A stretch of DNA of 64,000 nt from Rathayibacter iranicus NCPPB 2253 = VKM Ac-1602 (GCF_003149025.1 NZ_QGDV01000001.1:124001-188000); one strand, 5' to 3'. Positions 1-9,445 are shown, counted from the stretch's first letter. Notes: generated by a model not told the origin, from the sequence alone. Numbers and translations: made by a program.

Positions 1-457
1 GATCATTATCACGAGCCCGTACTTCGTCCCGGACGAGGCGATGCTCTACGCGATCACGACGGCGACGAGGCGCGGCGTGCACGTGGAACTCTTCGTCTCC
101 GAGATCGGGGACCAGGCAGTCGTCTACCACGCTCAGCGCTCCTACTACGAGACGCTGCTCACCGCGGGCGTGCAAATTTGGATGTACCGCACGCCGACCA
201 TCCTGCACGCCAAGCACTTCACCATTGACGACGATGTTGCTGTCATCGGCTCCAGCAACATGGACATGCGATCGTTCACATTGAACCTCGAGGTCTCGCT
301 CATGGTGCGCGGTTCTGAATTCGTCGAAGACCTGCGTCAGGTGCAGCAGGAGTATCGCGAGCACTCACGGGAACTGACTCTGCGGGAGTGGCACCAGCAG
401 CCCCTCCGCTCGACACTGCTCGACAATCTCGCGCGACTCACCTCAGCGCTGCAGTGA
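1..457 (+). CDS. Cardiolipin synthase / phospholipase D family protein, C-terminal part
   Basis: The gene enters from the left edge; the reading frame is already open at base 2, so the start codon lies outside. About 151 residues are visible. They begin with the ITSPYFVPDE stretch typical of cardiolipin synthases and carry the second HxK(x)4D phosphatidyl-transfer motif, HAKHFTIDDD, from base 206, followed by GSSNMDMRSF and a conserved C-terminal helix. Enzymes of this family join phosphatidylglycerol units (or CDP-DAG and PG) into cardiolipin at the membrane. The N-terminal membrane segments and the first HKD motif cannot be seen. A general phospholipase D-like protein is the only realistic alternative. 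Confidence 0.9.
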   Translation, partial: IIITSPYFVPDEAMLYAITTATRRGVHVELFVSEIGDQAVVYHAQRSYYETLLTAGVQIWMYRTPTILHAKHFTIDDDVAVIGSSNMDMRSFTLNLEVSLMVRGSEFVEDLRQVQQEYREHSRELTLREWHQQPLRSTLLDNLARLTSALQ

Positions 458-563
458 CGACCGTGCCAGATCCCCCATCAGGGGGAGTGCGAGTATAACT
501 CAGTTACCCTAGACTCGGGGCTCGGTGCCTAATTGCTCCGCGTCATGAAATGGAGTCCTCACG

Positions 564-1532
564 GTGGTCCCTCGAACGACCCTCCTTAACCCGGTATCCG
601 TCCCGATGAGTCCCGGGCTCCGCTCCGTCCGCCTTCGCGGAATGGATGGTCTCGCCGCTGTTCGTCGCACGGTCGACATCCGAGTCGAGAAGCCACTCGA
701 TTTTCGGATGGACCTTCTTGTCGGTGCGGTCGACCGGGTGCGTGTTCTGCACGTCGTCAGCACGGCATTCGCTGTGCGCTGGCCGGACGCGGGCTTGAGC
801 ACCGCCTCCTCCGCCTTTCTGCTGCCAATGGAGGGGACTCTTGGGCTCGAGACGGAGGCGGGATTCACGACGGTGACCGACGGCGGGTTGGCGCTCTCGG
901 CGGAGGAGCGGATCATGATCCAGACGTCGCGGCCCGCCCGCTTCCTCACTCTCTGCATCGACGCGGTCGAGGGCGATCGGATGCACCGACTCGACGGCGC
1001 GAACCGACTTCCTCCCTCCCCGGTCACTACCACCGCCCGGACCGTGCTCCGAGCGTTCCTAGCCGACCTCGATGTCGAGCACCCTGTGCAGTCCGAGTAC
1101 CTCCAGGGAACCGTGCTGCGCCTCGGGCGACTGCTCAGCGCGGTCCGGGAGGAGGACAGCGTCAGCCTGGGCGTGCACGACATGGTCGAGGCGGCCGTGC
1201 AGGTGATCTTGGCCGACTACGCTGACCCGCACCTCGATCCTGCAACGGTCGCCTTCCGCTGCCAGGTCAGCCTCCGCTCGTTGCAGCGGGCTATGGCTCA
1301 GGAGCGGCAGACCACCCTGCGCGACTTCATCGTGTCCATCCGCACCAAGAATGCGCTGCGCTTGGTCGCCGCCGCCAGTGACGAGGTGCCCCTCGCCGAT
1401 ATCGCGAGCAGCACTGGCTTTACGTCGCCCGACCGGCTCCGTCGAGCCATCGCCGCCGAGACGGGGCTCTCCCCGACGGAGTATCGGCGCAGGCGGCAGC
1501 TCGGCGGGCGCGAGGCGGTGTCCGCGGGGTAG
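564..1532 (+). CDS. AraC-family transcriptional regulator
   Basis: A protein of 322 residues when read from the GTG at 564, which has GGAG about 8 nt upstream; ATG codons at 606 and 642 are possible shorter starts. The last 100 residues form a double helix-turn-helix of AraC/XylS type, including the second-helix pattern ADIASSTGFTSPDRLRRA and the ending GLSPTEYRRRR. The N-terminal 200 residues form an AraC-binding-like sensory domain with no clear ligand signature. It is transcribed toward the NADH dehydrogenase gene but lies about 140 nt from it, and no operator was identified, so its target is unknown. Confidence 0.85.
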   Translation: MVPRTTLLNPVSVPMSPGLRSVRLRGMDGLAAVRRTVDIRVEKPLDFRMDLLVGAVDRVRVLHVVSTAFAVRWPDAGLSTASSAFLLPMEGTLGLETEAGFTTVTDGGLALSAEERIMIQTSRPARFLTLCIDAVEGDRMHRLDGANRLPPSPVTTTARTVLRAFLADLDVEHPVQSEYLQGTVLRLGRLLSAVREEDSVSLGVHDMVEAAVQVILADYADPHLDPATVAFRCQVSLRSLQRAMAQERQTTLRDFIVSIRTKNALRLVAAASDEVPLADIASSTGFTSPDRLRRAIAAETGLSPTEYRRRRQLGGREAVSAG

Positions 1533-1669
1533 GCGAACGCCGTAGCCTGTGGCTCCGGCGCGCGTCGCGCAAGGCCCTGGTCGTGCTCGGCGCCCGCGCG
1601 TACCGTCGGACCGTCCTCAGCACCACCCGGTTCCGTCTGATCGGCGCCGGGTTCGAGAAGGGAACGGAC

Positions 1670-3046
1670 ATGACGGCATCCGGCACGACGCGCATCCTCA
1701 TCCTCGGCGGTGGCTACGTCGGCCTCTACACAGCCTGGGGACTTGAGAAGCGGCGGGGGGAGGCGCCGATCGACGTCACCGTGGTCGAGCCGAACCCCTA
1801 CATGACCTACCAGCCGCTGCTTCCGGAGGTCGCGGGTGGCCACGTGCAGCCCCGGCATGTCACGGTCCCGCTCGTCTCGGCGCTCAAGCGCACCCGCGTC
1901 ATCCGTGGTGCGATCACCGGGGTAAGTCTGGCCGAGCGCAGCGCGTCCGTCGCGGCGATAGACGGCTCGACGCGCACGCTCGAATTCGATCAGGTTGTCT
2001 TTGCTCTTGGCGCCGTGACCCGCACCTTTCCTACGCCCGGTCTTTCCGAGCATGGCATCGGCTTCAAGACTGTAGAGGAGGCGGCGCACCTGCGCGACCG
2101 CGTCATCGAGAACATCGCGAAGGCGGCGCTCACGACCGACCCAGTGGAGCGCCGCCGCCTGCTCACCTTCGTCTTCATCGGTGGCGGCTACACCGGAGTC
2201 GAGGCGTTGAGCGAATTGCTCGACCTCAGCCGTCGCACTCTCGCCGCTCAGCCCTCGCTTTCGATGGGCGACGTCACGTGGCACCTCGTCGAAGCGCTCG
2301 ATCGCGTTGCTCCGGAGGTTGGCCCCGAGCTTTCGGAGTGGACGCTCAACCACCTCCGCTCGCGCGGCGTGCACATTCATCTGAAGACGACGATGCCCTC
2401 GTGCGAGGGCGGTGTCGTCGAACTCTCCTCCGGCGAGCGCATTCCCGCGGCGACCATCGTCTGGACCGCGGGCGTCAAGCCGAACCCGATCCTGGACGCG
2501 ACCGACGCGCCGCGCGGGCCGAGGGGGCACGTGATGGCGGATGCGCGCCTGCGCGTCGTCCGCGAGGATGGCGAGCCTGTCGGCGGAGCCTGGGCTGCCG
2601 GCGACGGGGCTCAGGTGCCGGATCTCACGGCCGACAAGCAGCCCGCCTATTACCCGCCGAATGCCCAAAATGCCGTTCGGCAGGCCAAGCTCCTCGCGCG
2701 CAACATCATCGCCGACCTCACCGGCGGCACCATGGAGGAGTACCGCCACGCCTCCGTCGGCACGGTCGCCGAGTATGGGATCGGCAAGGGCGCAGGCCTG
2801 ATTAAGGGCGTTCGGTTGCGGGGCTTCCCGGCCTGGCTCGCGCATCGCGCCTATCACGGCGTCGCGATGCCAACCCTCGACCGGAAGTGGCGGATCATCA
2901 CGGGTTGGCTCGCCGACGCGGTCGCTCCGCGCGACCTCTCGCCGATGAGCGCGCTGCAGGACCCGCGCCGCGCCTTCCGCGAGACCGCCGACGCGACCGA
3001 CCGTGCTGCCGCCGCTGCGGCGGGCAAGGCGCCCGACCCGTCCTGA
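1670..3046 (+). CDS. ndh: Type II NADH dehydrogenase (FAD-dependent NADH:quinone oxidoreductase)
   Basis: A 458-residue flavoprotein that passes electrons from NADH to quinone without pumping protons. The start is the ATG at 1670, preceded by a GAGAAGGGA ribosome-binding site; longer in-frame readings lack one. Two Rossmann motifs are visible: RILILGGGYVGLYTA near residues 8-22 for FAD and FVFIGGGYTGVEAL near 168-181 for NADH. The region AWAAGDGAQVPD near 305-316 is the conserved FAD-contacting segment, followed by YYPPNAQNAVRQ, which lines the quinone site in this family. There is no transmembrane segment, so membrane attachment would be peripheral. A 46-bp palindrome follows the stop codon. 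Confidence 0.92.
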   Translation: MTASGTTRILILGGGYVGLYTAWGLEKRRGEAPIDVTVVEPNPYMTYQPLLPEVAGGHVQPRHVTVPLVSALKRTRVIRGAITGVSLAERSASVAAIDGSTRTLEFDQVVFALGAVTRTFPTPGLSEHGIGFKTVEEAAHLRDRVIENIAKAALTTDPVERRRLLTFVFIGGGYTGVEALSELLDLSRRTLAAQPSLSMGDVTWHLVEALDRVAPEVGPELSEWTLNHLRSRGVHIHLKTTMPSCEGGVVELSSGERIPAATIVWTAGVKPNPILDATDAPRGPRGHVMADARLRVVREDGEPVGGAWAAGDGAQVPDLTADKQPAYYPPNAQNAVRQAKLLARNIIADLTGGTMEEYRHASVGTVAEYGIGKGAGLIKGVRLRGFPAWLAHRAYHGVAMPTLDRKWRIITGWLADAVAPRDLSPMSALQDPRRAFRETADATDRAAAAAAGKAPDPS

Positions 3047-3063
3047 CGTACCCCGCACCCACT

Positions 3064-3109
3064 GTCCAAAAGTTGTCGCACTCGAGCTCGAGTGCGACAA
3101 CTTTTGGAC
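3064..3109. repeat. Perfect 46-bp palindrome between convergent genes
   Basis: Two exact 23-base arms, reading GTCCAAAAGTTGTCGC outward and meeting at CTCGAGCTCGAG, with no spacer. It sits 17 nt after the ndh stop and 21 nt before the stop of the oppositely transcribed LCP gene. The arms contain AAAA on one side and TTTT on the other, so in RNA either strand could act as a terminator. The lack of a loop also allows a cruciform or protein-binding site. Confidence 0.8.
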
Positions 3110-3130
3110 TCTCGCGCTCGTTGCTCCCGC

Positions 3131-4579
3131 TTAGGGGACGCTGCAGGCCGGCTCTGTGGCGCCCTGGGCCGACGGCGTCGAGACGGCCGGTCCGTTCACC
3201 CCGGCGTCCGGCTCGGGCACGCTGATCCGTGTCGCTTCGGAGTCATCTCCTCCGCCGATCGCCGCAAGAACCGTTCGGTGTATGAGTTCCGTGTCCGGCC
3301 GCTCCGGCAGCGTCAACGGTTCGCCGAGCTCGACGCGGACGAAGGGATGGGTGCGTGCCGAGTTCGCGAGCCGGGCCAGAGCGGGAAGGGCGCTGGTCGG
3401 GAGGCTCGTCGCGACGTTCTCGGATCCGGAGCGCGCGAGGGCGGTGAAGCGGGTGAGGATGGTCAGCGGATCGACCTGGCGAAAGAGGGCGGCTTGGAGA
3501 CAAGCCTGGCGTTCGGAGCGGTCGGCGTCGGATGTGTTCACTCGGGAGCGGGCGTACCACAGCGCCTGGGAGCCGTCGAGGTGCTGCAGACCGGTAGGGA
3601 TCGGCGGCCCATACTCGACCGGCCGTCCGCTACCGTCGTCGGGCACTCCCGCCTGGAGCACCGGCCTGGTGTTCACGACCGAGACCCCGCCCAGCGCATC
3701 GACGAGGTCGATGAATCCGGTCATCCGGATCGAGACCGTGGCCGAGATAGGCAGACCTGCGTACCCCTCTACTGCATCGCGCATGGCGGCGGCGCCGGGA
3801 TCCGGGTCGCCCGGGTACAGCTCAGGATGAGTCGCTCCGTACTGATAGAGATGGTTCACTCCGCAACCGGCCATACACCGGGTGCCCTCCGGCAGTGCGC
3901 GGGCCAGAGCGGAGCCCTCGGGATAGAGATAGTTCGACGCCGTCCGCGGGATGCCGAAGAGGACGCTCCGACCGGTGACGGCATCGACGCTGACGAGGGT
4001 CAGCGAGTCGGGCAAGAGCACCTGGTCGCGGTTCGGATCGGCGTCGAGCCCCATCACCAGAATGTTGTAGCGCCCATCGACGGGCGTGATGCCGCGGCCG
4101 GAGGCGAAGACCGAGGTGAGCAGATCGTGCTGCGCGACGGCGGCGGTTACCCACCACGTCGTCGCGCCCAGGGGCAGAGCCGCCGCGACCACGGTGACAA
4201 GGGCGAGCGCCGCTCGAGCCCGCCGTCGCGGACGCACGAGGAACGCCGCAGTGACAGGGCCCGAGAGCCAAAAGAGACCGAGACCCGCACCGAGCGTGCC
4301 TGCGACGGCGACAGCCATCGGATCGGTGGCGAGTCGCACGAGGAGGGACGGATCGGACGCGATCATCCCACACAGGACGAGTATCCCGACGCTCGCGGTC
4401 GCGGCGACTCCCAGACGCACAGCAGCGGCTCGACGCGCACCGAGGAGGCGGTGTCCGAGCCCCGGGATGAGCAGCGATCCGGCGACTGCGGCGAGGACCT
4501 TTCTCGTGCTCACCGGATCAGATATGGGGACGGGCGGGCGAGGAGATCTGCTCCCCGACCCGCCCGTCCCGTCACTCAT
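3131..4579 (-). CDS. LytR-CpsA-Psr (LCP) family wall-polymer ligase with multi-pass N-terminus
   Basis: A 482-residue protein. LCP enzymes move teichoic-acid-like or polysaccharide polymers from lipid carriers to peptidoglycan on the outer face of the membrane. The N-terminal 150 residues contain four hydrophobic segments, more than the single anchor of most LCP proteins. The catalytic domain starts near residue 168 with YNILVMGLDAD and includes the pyrophosphate-binding arginines in FGIPRTAS and LWYARSRVNTSDADRSERQ. The start is the ATG at 4579, only 11 nt after the stop of the surface-protein gene, so the two are probably one transcript. This suggests related roles at the cell envelope. Confidence 0.88.
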   Translation of the reverse strand: MSDGTGGSGSRSPRPPVPISDPVSTRKVLAAVAGSLLIPGLGHRLLGARRAAAVRLGVAATASVGILVLCGMIASDPSLLVRLATDPMAVAVAGTLGAGLGLFWLSGPVTAAFLVRPRRRARAALALVTVVAAALPLGATTWWVTAAVAQHDLLTSVFASGRGITPVDGRYNILVMGLDADPNRDQVLLPDSLTLVSVDAVTGRSVLFGIPRTASNYLYPEGSALARALPEGTRCMAGCGVNHLYQYGATHPELYPGDPDPGAAAMRDAVEGYAGLPISATVSIRMTGFIDLVDALGGVSVVNTRPVLQAGVPDDGSGRPVEYGPPIPTGLQHLDGSQALWYARSRVNTSDADRSERQACLQAALFRQVDPLTILTRFTALARSGSENVATSLPTSALPALARLANSARTHPFVRVELGEPLTLPERPDTELIHRTVLAAIGGGDDSEATRISVPEPDAGVNGPAVSTPSAQGATEPACSVP

Positions 4580-4590
4580 GTTCCGAGATC

Positions 4591-5580
4591 TCAGGCGCTC
4601 GCGCGGCGACGATGCGCCACGATGAGCCCGCCCGCTCCGGCGAGGAGGAGAGCGGAGGCGGCGAGGGCAAATCCGCCTGCCTCGACTCCGGTCTCGGCGA
4701 GGTGCGGCGAGGCTGCGGTCGGTTTCGAGCCGGTGTCTGTGGCGGAAACCGTGGCGACGGGAGTTTCGGTCGGTGTGTCGGTCGGGGTCGCCTTCGCGGC
4801 AGCACCGCCGTCGAGCGTCGCGCTGGTCAAGATGCGCCCGTAGGAGTCCATCAGGGCGACCCTGTGCGGATCAGTCGTCCACTCGGCGCCGATGGTCTGG
4901 GTGACGGCGGCGTTGGCGATCGTCGGAGTGCCGAGCGTCGTCCGGTCGGAGTAGATGACGACACTGGTCGACAGCCCGTCCAGGTCGTTGTCCCCTTCCC
5001 AGGAGACGTTCGAGAACGTGAGATCGAAGGGCTGGCCCAGCGCGTAGCTCGAGGGTGCGACGGTCGCAGTGGTGAACGGAATGATGTAGGGCTCGTAGCT
5101 GCTCTCCGCGGGCGCGACGACCGTGGGCACGGCGCCCTGGATGACAGCGGTACCAGCGATCGGATCGACGTCGTACGTGACTTCTTCGCCGCGGTAGATT
5201 GCCGCGGTCGCCTCTGGCTGGGGCGGCAATTCGAAGTCCGGAACGACTGCGCTCGGGCTAAAGAAGTACAGGTTGACGGGGCCGGCGAAGTTGACGATCC
5301 GGGCCGAGCCCTCTGCATCGAGCGACGCCTTCTCCAGCGTGAGCCTTCCGCCCTTGCCGGAGAGCGAGCTGGGCAACTGTGATTGGACGAAGACGTCGTA
5401 GCCCGCGTAGGCCGGGCCGGCATCGACGGTGATGCCGCCACCGTTGTAGCCGAGGGCCTCCTCGCCACTTGTCGTCTCGGAGGTGGGGGCGGCCGAGGCA
5501 GGGGCCGCTGTGGCAAGGACGAGGCCGAGGGTCGCTGCGGCGAGAGCTGCGGTGACGAACGGATGGGAGCGTGCTGTCAT
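4591..5580 (-). CDS. Sortase-anchored surface protein with LAETG signal
   Basis: A secreted protein of 329 residues from the ATG at 5580. The longer open frame (to 5712) has no start as good and would hide the signal peptide. Residues 1-30 form a signal peptide ending in APASA. The last 37 residues carry LAETG, a hydrophobic helix and the basic tail HRRRASA, a cell-wall sorting signal of the class E (LAxTG) type common in Actinobacteria. Before it lies a Thr/Pro-rich stalk (TPTDTPTETPVATVSATDTG). The extracellular part is beta-rich and matches no enzyme I know. It precedes the LCP gene by 11 nt. A decayed relative of its C-terminal part lies upstream at 5806-5872. Confidence 0.82.
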   Translation of the reverse strand: MTARSHPFVTAALAAATLGLVLATAAPASAAPTSETTSGEEALGYNGGGITVDAGPAYAGYDVFVQSQLPSSLSGKGGRLTLEKASLDAEGSARIVNFAGPVNLYFFSPSAVVPDFELPPQPEATAAIYRGEEVTYDVDPIAGTAVIQGAVPTVVAPAESSYEPYIIPFTTATVAPSSYALGQPFDLTFSNVSWEGDNDLDGLSTSVVIYSDRTTLGTPTIANAAVTQTIGAEWTTDPHRVALMDSYGRILTSATLDGGAAAKATPTDTPTETPVATVSATDTGSKPTAASPHLAETGVEAGGFALAASALLLAGAGGLIVAHRRRASA

Positions 5581-6235
5581 GTGGTGCTTCTTTCGGAAGT
5601 GTCGAGGCCCCCTCACGGCGAGTGGTGCTCGGATATTTTGGCGCAGATTTTCTTCGCCATGCGTCCGTGACGTTTTCTGCGAGTCCTCCTTCGTCGAGAA
5701 GATCGCGTCCATCGCATGCCTCCCGCAGATCGGGCGTCAATGTGGTATGGACGACCGGCGCCGATTCAGCGGGAGTTGCTGCGGGAGCTGACGCCGTCTC
5801 CGCTTGCGCCATTGAGGGTCGCGAGCGCGAGGACCCGGCCGGAGGAATCCATCACGAAGCGCGGCCACCTTGACGGAGTCGATCCAGTTACGGCAAAGCT
5901 GGCGCACAACGTCGGATCCTGACCGGGCGTAGCGCCAGGTCTCGAGATCCCGCAGTCTCGGAGCCGACGGCTCGTCCTCGACCTGCCCCACGTCGAGGAG
6001 GTCCGATCGCGGCCGACCATGGCCTTTCCGCGCGATCGCGTGCCGATCACTGGTCGGTTCGTGACGGCCCGAACTCTGGCGCGCCCTGCCTACCCCTGTC
6101 GGGGGATACCGCATCCCACTCCTTCTCCTCAGCCGCCCTCACGCCCAGGGCGAACAGGCCTCCGCAGCGGGCTCAACGCTGGCTACAGTCGACGTATCGG
6201 AGCCCACCCCTGCGGGTTCTGTAGGGAGTGACAGC
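5581..6235. other. 655-nt gap between divergent surface-protein and clpC genes
   Basis: It should hold the promoters of both divergent genes. Apart from the surface-protein remnant described separately, I see no intact gene. Open frames here have poor codon statistics and no ribosome-binding sites. The right end supplies the clpC leader; TGTAGGGAGTGACAGC stands directly before its ATG. Confidence 0.6.
5806..5872 (-). pseudogene. Remnant of a second surface-protein copy (C-terminal fragment)
   Basis: Read leftward, this stretch encodes RFVMDSSGRVLALATLNG, which lines up with RVALMDSYGRILTSATLDG in the neighbouring LAETG surface protein. The order and strand are the same. Homology fades on both sides and there is no start, stalk or sorting signal, so only a scrap of a former tandem paralogue seems to remain. 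The match is short, so chance similarity cannot be excluded. Confidence 0.45.
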
Positions 6236-8746
6236 ATGTTCGAGAGATTCACCGATCGCGCGCGGCGCGTCGTCGTCCTGGCCCAGGAAGAGGCCAAGAT
6301 GCTCAATCACAACTACATCGGCACGGAGCACATCCTGCTCGGGCTGATCCATGAGGGCGAGGGAGTTGCCGCCAAGGCGCTCGAATCCCTCGGCATTTCG
6401 CTCGACGCAGTGCGCGAGCAGGTGCAGGACATCATCGGCCAGGGGCAGCAGCAGCCGACCGGCCACATCCCCTTCACGCCTCGAGCGAAGAAGGTCCTCG
6501 AGCTGTCCCTGCGCGAAGCGCTGCAGCTCGGTCACAACTACATCGGGACCGAGCACATCCTGCTCGGCCTCATCCGCGAGGGCGAGGGTGTCGCGGCCCA
6601 GGTGCTGGTCAAGCTCGGCGCCGACCTGAACCGCGTGCGTCAGCAGGTCATCCAGCTGCTCTCCGGCTACCAGGGCAAGGAGCAGGTCGCCGTGGGCGGT
6701 GAGCAGCAGCAGCCTCAGGGAGGTTCGCAGATCCTCGACCAGTTCGGACGCAACCTCACACAGGCGGCGCGCGACAACAAGCTCGACCCGGTCATCGGGC
6801 GCGAGAAGGAGATCGAGCGGGTCATGCAGATCCTCTCCCGCCGCTCCAAGAACAACCCTGTCCTGATCGGTGAGCCCGGCGTCGGCAAGACCGCCGTTGT
6901 CGAAGGACTCGCACAGGCGATCGTGCGCGGAGACGTGCCCGAGACGCTCAAGGATAAGCAGCTCTACACGCTTGACCTCGGCTCGCTCATCGCCGGCTCC
7001 CGCTATCGCGGAGATTTCGAGGAGCGCCTGAAGAAGGTCACGAAGGAGATCCGCACCCGCGGCGACATCATCACCTTCATCGACGAGATCCACACCCTCG
7101 TCGGCGCAGGGGCCGCAGAAGGTGCGATCGACGCCGCGTCGATCCTCAAGCCGCTGCTTGCCCGCGGCGAGCTGCAGACCATTGGCGCGACCACGCTCGA
7201 TGAGTACCGCAAGCACTTCGAAAAGGACGCCGCTCTTGAGCGCCGCTTCCAGCCGATCCAGGTCGCGGAGCCGTCGCTGCCCCACACGATCAACATCCTT
7301 AAGGGACTGCGCGACCGCTACGAGGCGCACCACAAGGTGTCCATCACCGACGGCGCGATCGTCTCGGCGGCCAACCTGGCCGACCGTTATATCAGCGACC
7401 GTTTCCTGCCGGACAAGGCGATCGACCTGATCGATGAGGCTGGCGCACGCCTGCGTCTCTCGATCCTTTCGGCGCCGCCGGAGCTACGCGACTTCGACGA
7501 TCGCATCGCCGTCGTCCGCGCGGCCAAGGAGGCCGCAATCGAAGATCAGGACTTCGAGAAGGCCGCTTCACTCCGCGATGAGGAGAAGCAGCTGCTCGGT
7601 GAGCGCCTGCGCCTCGAAAAGCAGTGGAAGTCCGGCGATGTCAAGGCCACCGGGGTGGTCGATGAAGGTCTGATCGCCGAAGTCCTCGCCCAGGCGACGG
7701 GCATCCCGGTCTTCAAACTGACCGAAGAGGAGTCTTCGCGGCTCGTCTTCATGGAGAAGGCTCTGCACCAGCGGGTTATCGGTCAGGAGGAGGCTATCGC
7801 GGCCCTCTCGCGGACCATCCGCCGCACTCGTGCCGGCCTTAAGGACCCCAAACGCCCCTCCGGGTCGTTCATCTTCGCTGGCCCGACTGGTGTCGGAAAG
7901 ACCGAGCTCGCCAAGGCTCTCGCCGAGTTCCTCTTCGACGACGAAAACGCGATGATCTCGCTTGATATGTCGGAGTACGGGGAGAAGCACACGGTCTCGC
8001 GGCTGTTCGGCGCCCCTCCCGGGTTCGTCGGCTTCGAGGAGGGTGGCCAGCTCACCGAGAAGGTGCGGCGCAAGCCGTTCAGCGTGGTCCTTTTTGATGA
8101 GATCGAGAAGGCGCACCCGGACATCTTCAATTCGCTCTTGCAGATCCTGGAGGAAGGTCGACTGACCGACGGCCAGGGCCGTGTCGTCGACTTCAAGAAC
8201 ACCGTCATCATCATGACCACCAACCTCGGTGCTCGTGACATCGCCGGCGGTCCCGTCGGGTTCCAGATCGAGGGCGACACTGCGACCGGCTACGACCGCA
8301 TGCGCGGCAAGGTCAACGAGGAGCTGAAGAAGCACTTCAAGCCTGAATTCCTCAACCGCGTGGACGATGTCATCGTCTTCCCGCAGCTGTCGAAGCCCGA
8401 GCTGCTGCAGATTGTCGACCTGTTCATTAAGCGCCTGAGCGATCGTTTGCTCGACCGTGACATGACTGTCGAGTTGACGCAGTCGGCCAAGGAGCGGCTG
8501 ATCGAGGTCGGGTTCGACCCGGCTCTCGGCGCTCGCCCTCTTCGTCGCGCGATCCAGCGCGAGATCGAGGACCAGCTGTCCGAGCGGATCCTGCACGGGG
8601 AACTCGGCGCAGGCGACCACGTTCATGTGGACTTTGTGGACAACGGCTTCGTGTTCACCACAACGCCGCGGCTGATCTCGATCAGTGCCGGTGCGTCTTC
8701 CGGAGCGGCCACCGCCGGCCCGGCGACGCCCGACCTGATGGCGTAG
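6236..8746 (+). CDS. clpC: ClpC, AAA+ unfoldase of the Clp protease
   Basis: An 836-residue Hsp100 ATPase that unfolds proteins and feeds them to ClpP. Two N-terminal repeats share [13 protein letters not shown] (near residues 24 and 99). The first AAA+ module has Walker A GEPGVGKT and Walker [14 protein letters not shown]-like coiled segment follows ([17 protein letters not shown], near 436), which marks ClpC rather than ClpB. The second module has [12 protein letters not shown] and [13 protein letters not shown], and ends with the C-terminal D2-small domain [21 protein letters not shown]. Length and order are normal for ClpC. GGGAG lies about 8 nt before the ATG. A hairpin terminator follows at 8763-8792. 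In Actinobacteria it is usually essential. Confidence 0.97.
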   Translation: MFERFTDRARRVVVLAQEEAKMLNHNYIGTEHILLGLIHEGEGVAAKALESLGISLDAVREQVQDIIGQGQQQPTGHIPFTPRAKKVLELSLREALQLGHNYIGTEHILLGLIREGEGVAAQVLVKLGADLNRVRQQVIQLLSGYQGKEQVAVGGEQQQPQGGSQILDQFGRNLTQAARDNKLDPVIGREKEIERVMQILSRRSKNNPVLIGEPGVGKTAVVEGLAQAIVRGDVPETLKDKQLYTLDLGSLIAGSRYRGDFEERLKKVTKEIRTRGDIITFIDEIHTLVGAGAAEGAIDAASILKPLLARGELQTIGATTLDEYRKHFEKDAALERRFQPIQVAEPSLPHTINILKGLRDRYEAHHKVSITDGAIVSAANLADRYISDRFLPDKAIDLIDEAGARLRLSILSAPPELRDFDDRIAVVRAAKEAAIEDQDFEKAASLRDEEKQLLGERLRLEKQWKSGDVKATGVVDEGLIAEVLAQATGIPVFKLTEEESSRLVFMEKALHQRVIGQEEAIAALSRTIRRTRAGLKDPKRPSGSFIFAGPTGVGKTELAKALAEFLFDDENAMISLDMSEYGEKHTVSRLFGAPPGFVGFEEGGQLTEKVRRKPFSVVLFDEIEKAHPDIFNSLLQILEEGRLTDGQGRVVDFKNTVIIMTTNLGARDIAGGPVGFQIEGDTATGYDRMRGKVNEELKKHFKPEFLNRVDDVIVFPQLSKPELLQIVDLFIKRLSDRLLDRDMTVELTQSAKERLIEVGFDPALGARPLRRAIQREIEDQLSERILHGELGAGDHVHVDFVDNGFVFTTTPRLISISAGASSGAATAGPATPDLMA

Positions 8747-8762
8747 CGGTTCCGACCGATTC

Positions 8763-8792
8763 GTGCCCGTCCCTCCTCAGCGGGGCGGGCAC
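8763..8792 (+). terminator. Hairpin after clpC
   Basis: Arms GTGCCCGTCCC and GGGGCGGGCAC pair over 11 positions (one G-T) around an 8-nt loop, 17 nt after the clpC stop. A short GTCGTCGTTT follows. Confidence 0.7.
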
Positions 8793-8824
8793 GTCGTCGT
8801 TTCCCGGTCAGTTGTGGTGGAGGC

Positions 8825-8864
8825 ACCGACTGTGCGGCGAGACAACCGACTGTGCGGCGAGACA
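8825..8864. repeat. 20-bp direct tandem repeat, two copies
   Basis: ACCGACTGTGCGGCGAGACA occurs twice head to tail without a difference, in the spacer between clpC and the acetyltransferase gene; a third, partial copy may begin just after. No role can be read from it. Confidence 0.75.
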
Positions 8865-8909
8865 CCAGTCGGGGCGGCGCCTCGCGGTGGGGCCGGCGCC
8901 TTGCGGCCC

Positions 8910-8915
8910 TAGGCT
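8910..8915 (+). promoter_or_regulatory. Probable -10 element of a leaderless transcript (argA)
   Basis: TAGGCT, followed by exactly 6 nt and then the GTG start at 8922. The spacing implies transcription starting at or next to the start codon. No Shine-Dalgarno sequence is present. Confidence 0.55.
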
Positions 8916-8921
8916 GGACGG

Positions 8922-9431
8922 GTGGCTGATTGGAAGTACCCAGTGCGCCGGGCGCGCACGAGCGATGTCCCGTTCATCCAGCAGCTGAGTGAGCCGCTTG
9001 TGAACGAGCGCGTCCTCCTCGGCAAGGACCGCGTCGTGCTCTACGGCGCCGTTCAGGAGTTCCGGATCGCGGAGGACGGTGACGGCACCGCCATCGGCTG
9101 CGGCGCGCTGCACGTGATGTGGGACGACATCGCGGAGGTGCGCACACTCGCGGTCGCGAAGGACTGGCTTGGCAGGGGCGTCGGCCATCACATCCTGGAG
9201 CGCCTCGAGAATGACGCCCGTGAACTCGGCCTCACGCGGCTGTTTTGCCTCACCTTCGAGGTCGACTTTTTCGCTCGGCACGGCTTCGAGCCGATCGGCG
9301 AAAAGGTTGTCGATCCTGAGGTGTACGCCGAGCTGCTGCGCTCGCCCGACGAGGGCGTCGCCGAGTTCCTCGACCTCGCCCGGGTCAAGCCGAACACTCT
9401 CGGCAATACCCGCATGCTCAAGACGCTCTGA
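8922..9431 (+). CDS. argA: Amino-acid N-acetyltransferase (GNAT-type N-acetylglutamate synthase)
   Basis: A 169-residue single-domain acetyltransferase of the Mycobacterium Rv2747 type, which makes N-acetylglutamate from glutamate (or glutamine) and acetyl-CoA for arginine synthesis. The GNAT core shows VRTLAVAKDWLGRGVGHHIL near residues 66-85, whose R/Q-x-x-G-x-G/A loop binds acetyl-CoA. The C-terminal DFFARHGFEPIGEKV and LARVKPNTLGNTRMLKTL are characteristic of this subfamily. The start is a GTG that fits a leaderless promoter. It is not next to other arg genes, as usual for this ArgA type. Confidence 0.85.
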   Translation: MADWKYPVRRARTSDVPFIQQLSEPLVNERVLLGKDRVVLYGAVQEFRIAEDGDGTAIGCGALHVMWDDIAEVRTLAVAKDWLGRGVGHHILERLENDARELGLTRLFCLTFEVDFFARHGFEPIGEKVVDPEVYAELLRSPDEGVAEFLDLARVKPNTLGNTRMLKTL

Positions 9432-9445
9432 CAGCTCATTCGTCG

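Noticed and set aside
1298-3100. 600-codon open frame on the minus strand
   Set aside because: It is antisense to ndh and the AraC gene, is rich in Arg, Asp and Gly without any domain, and mirrors the codon bias of the plus-strand genes.
3092-4843. 583-codon open frame on the plus strand
   Set aside because: It lies opposite the LCP and surface-protein genes, which have clear domains; the frame has no ribosome-binding site and an implausible composition.
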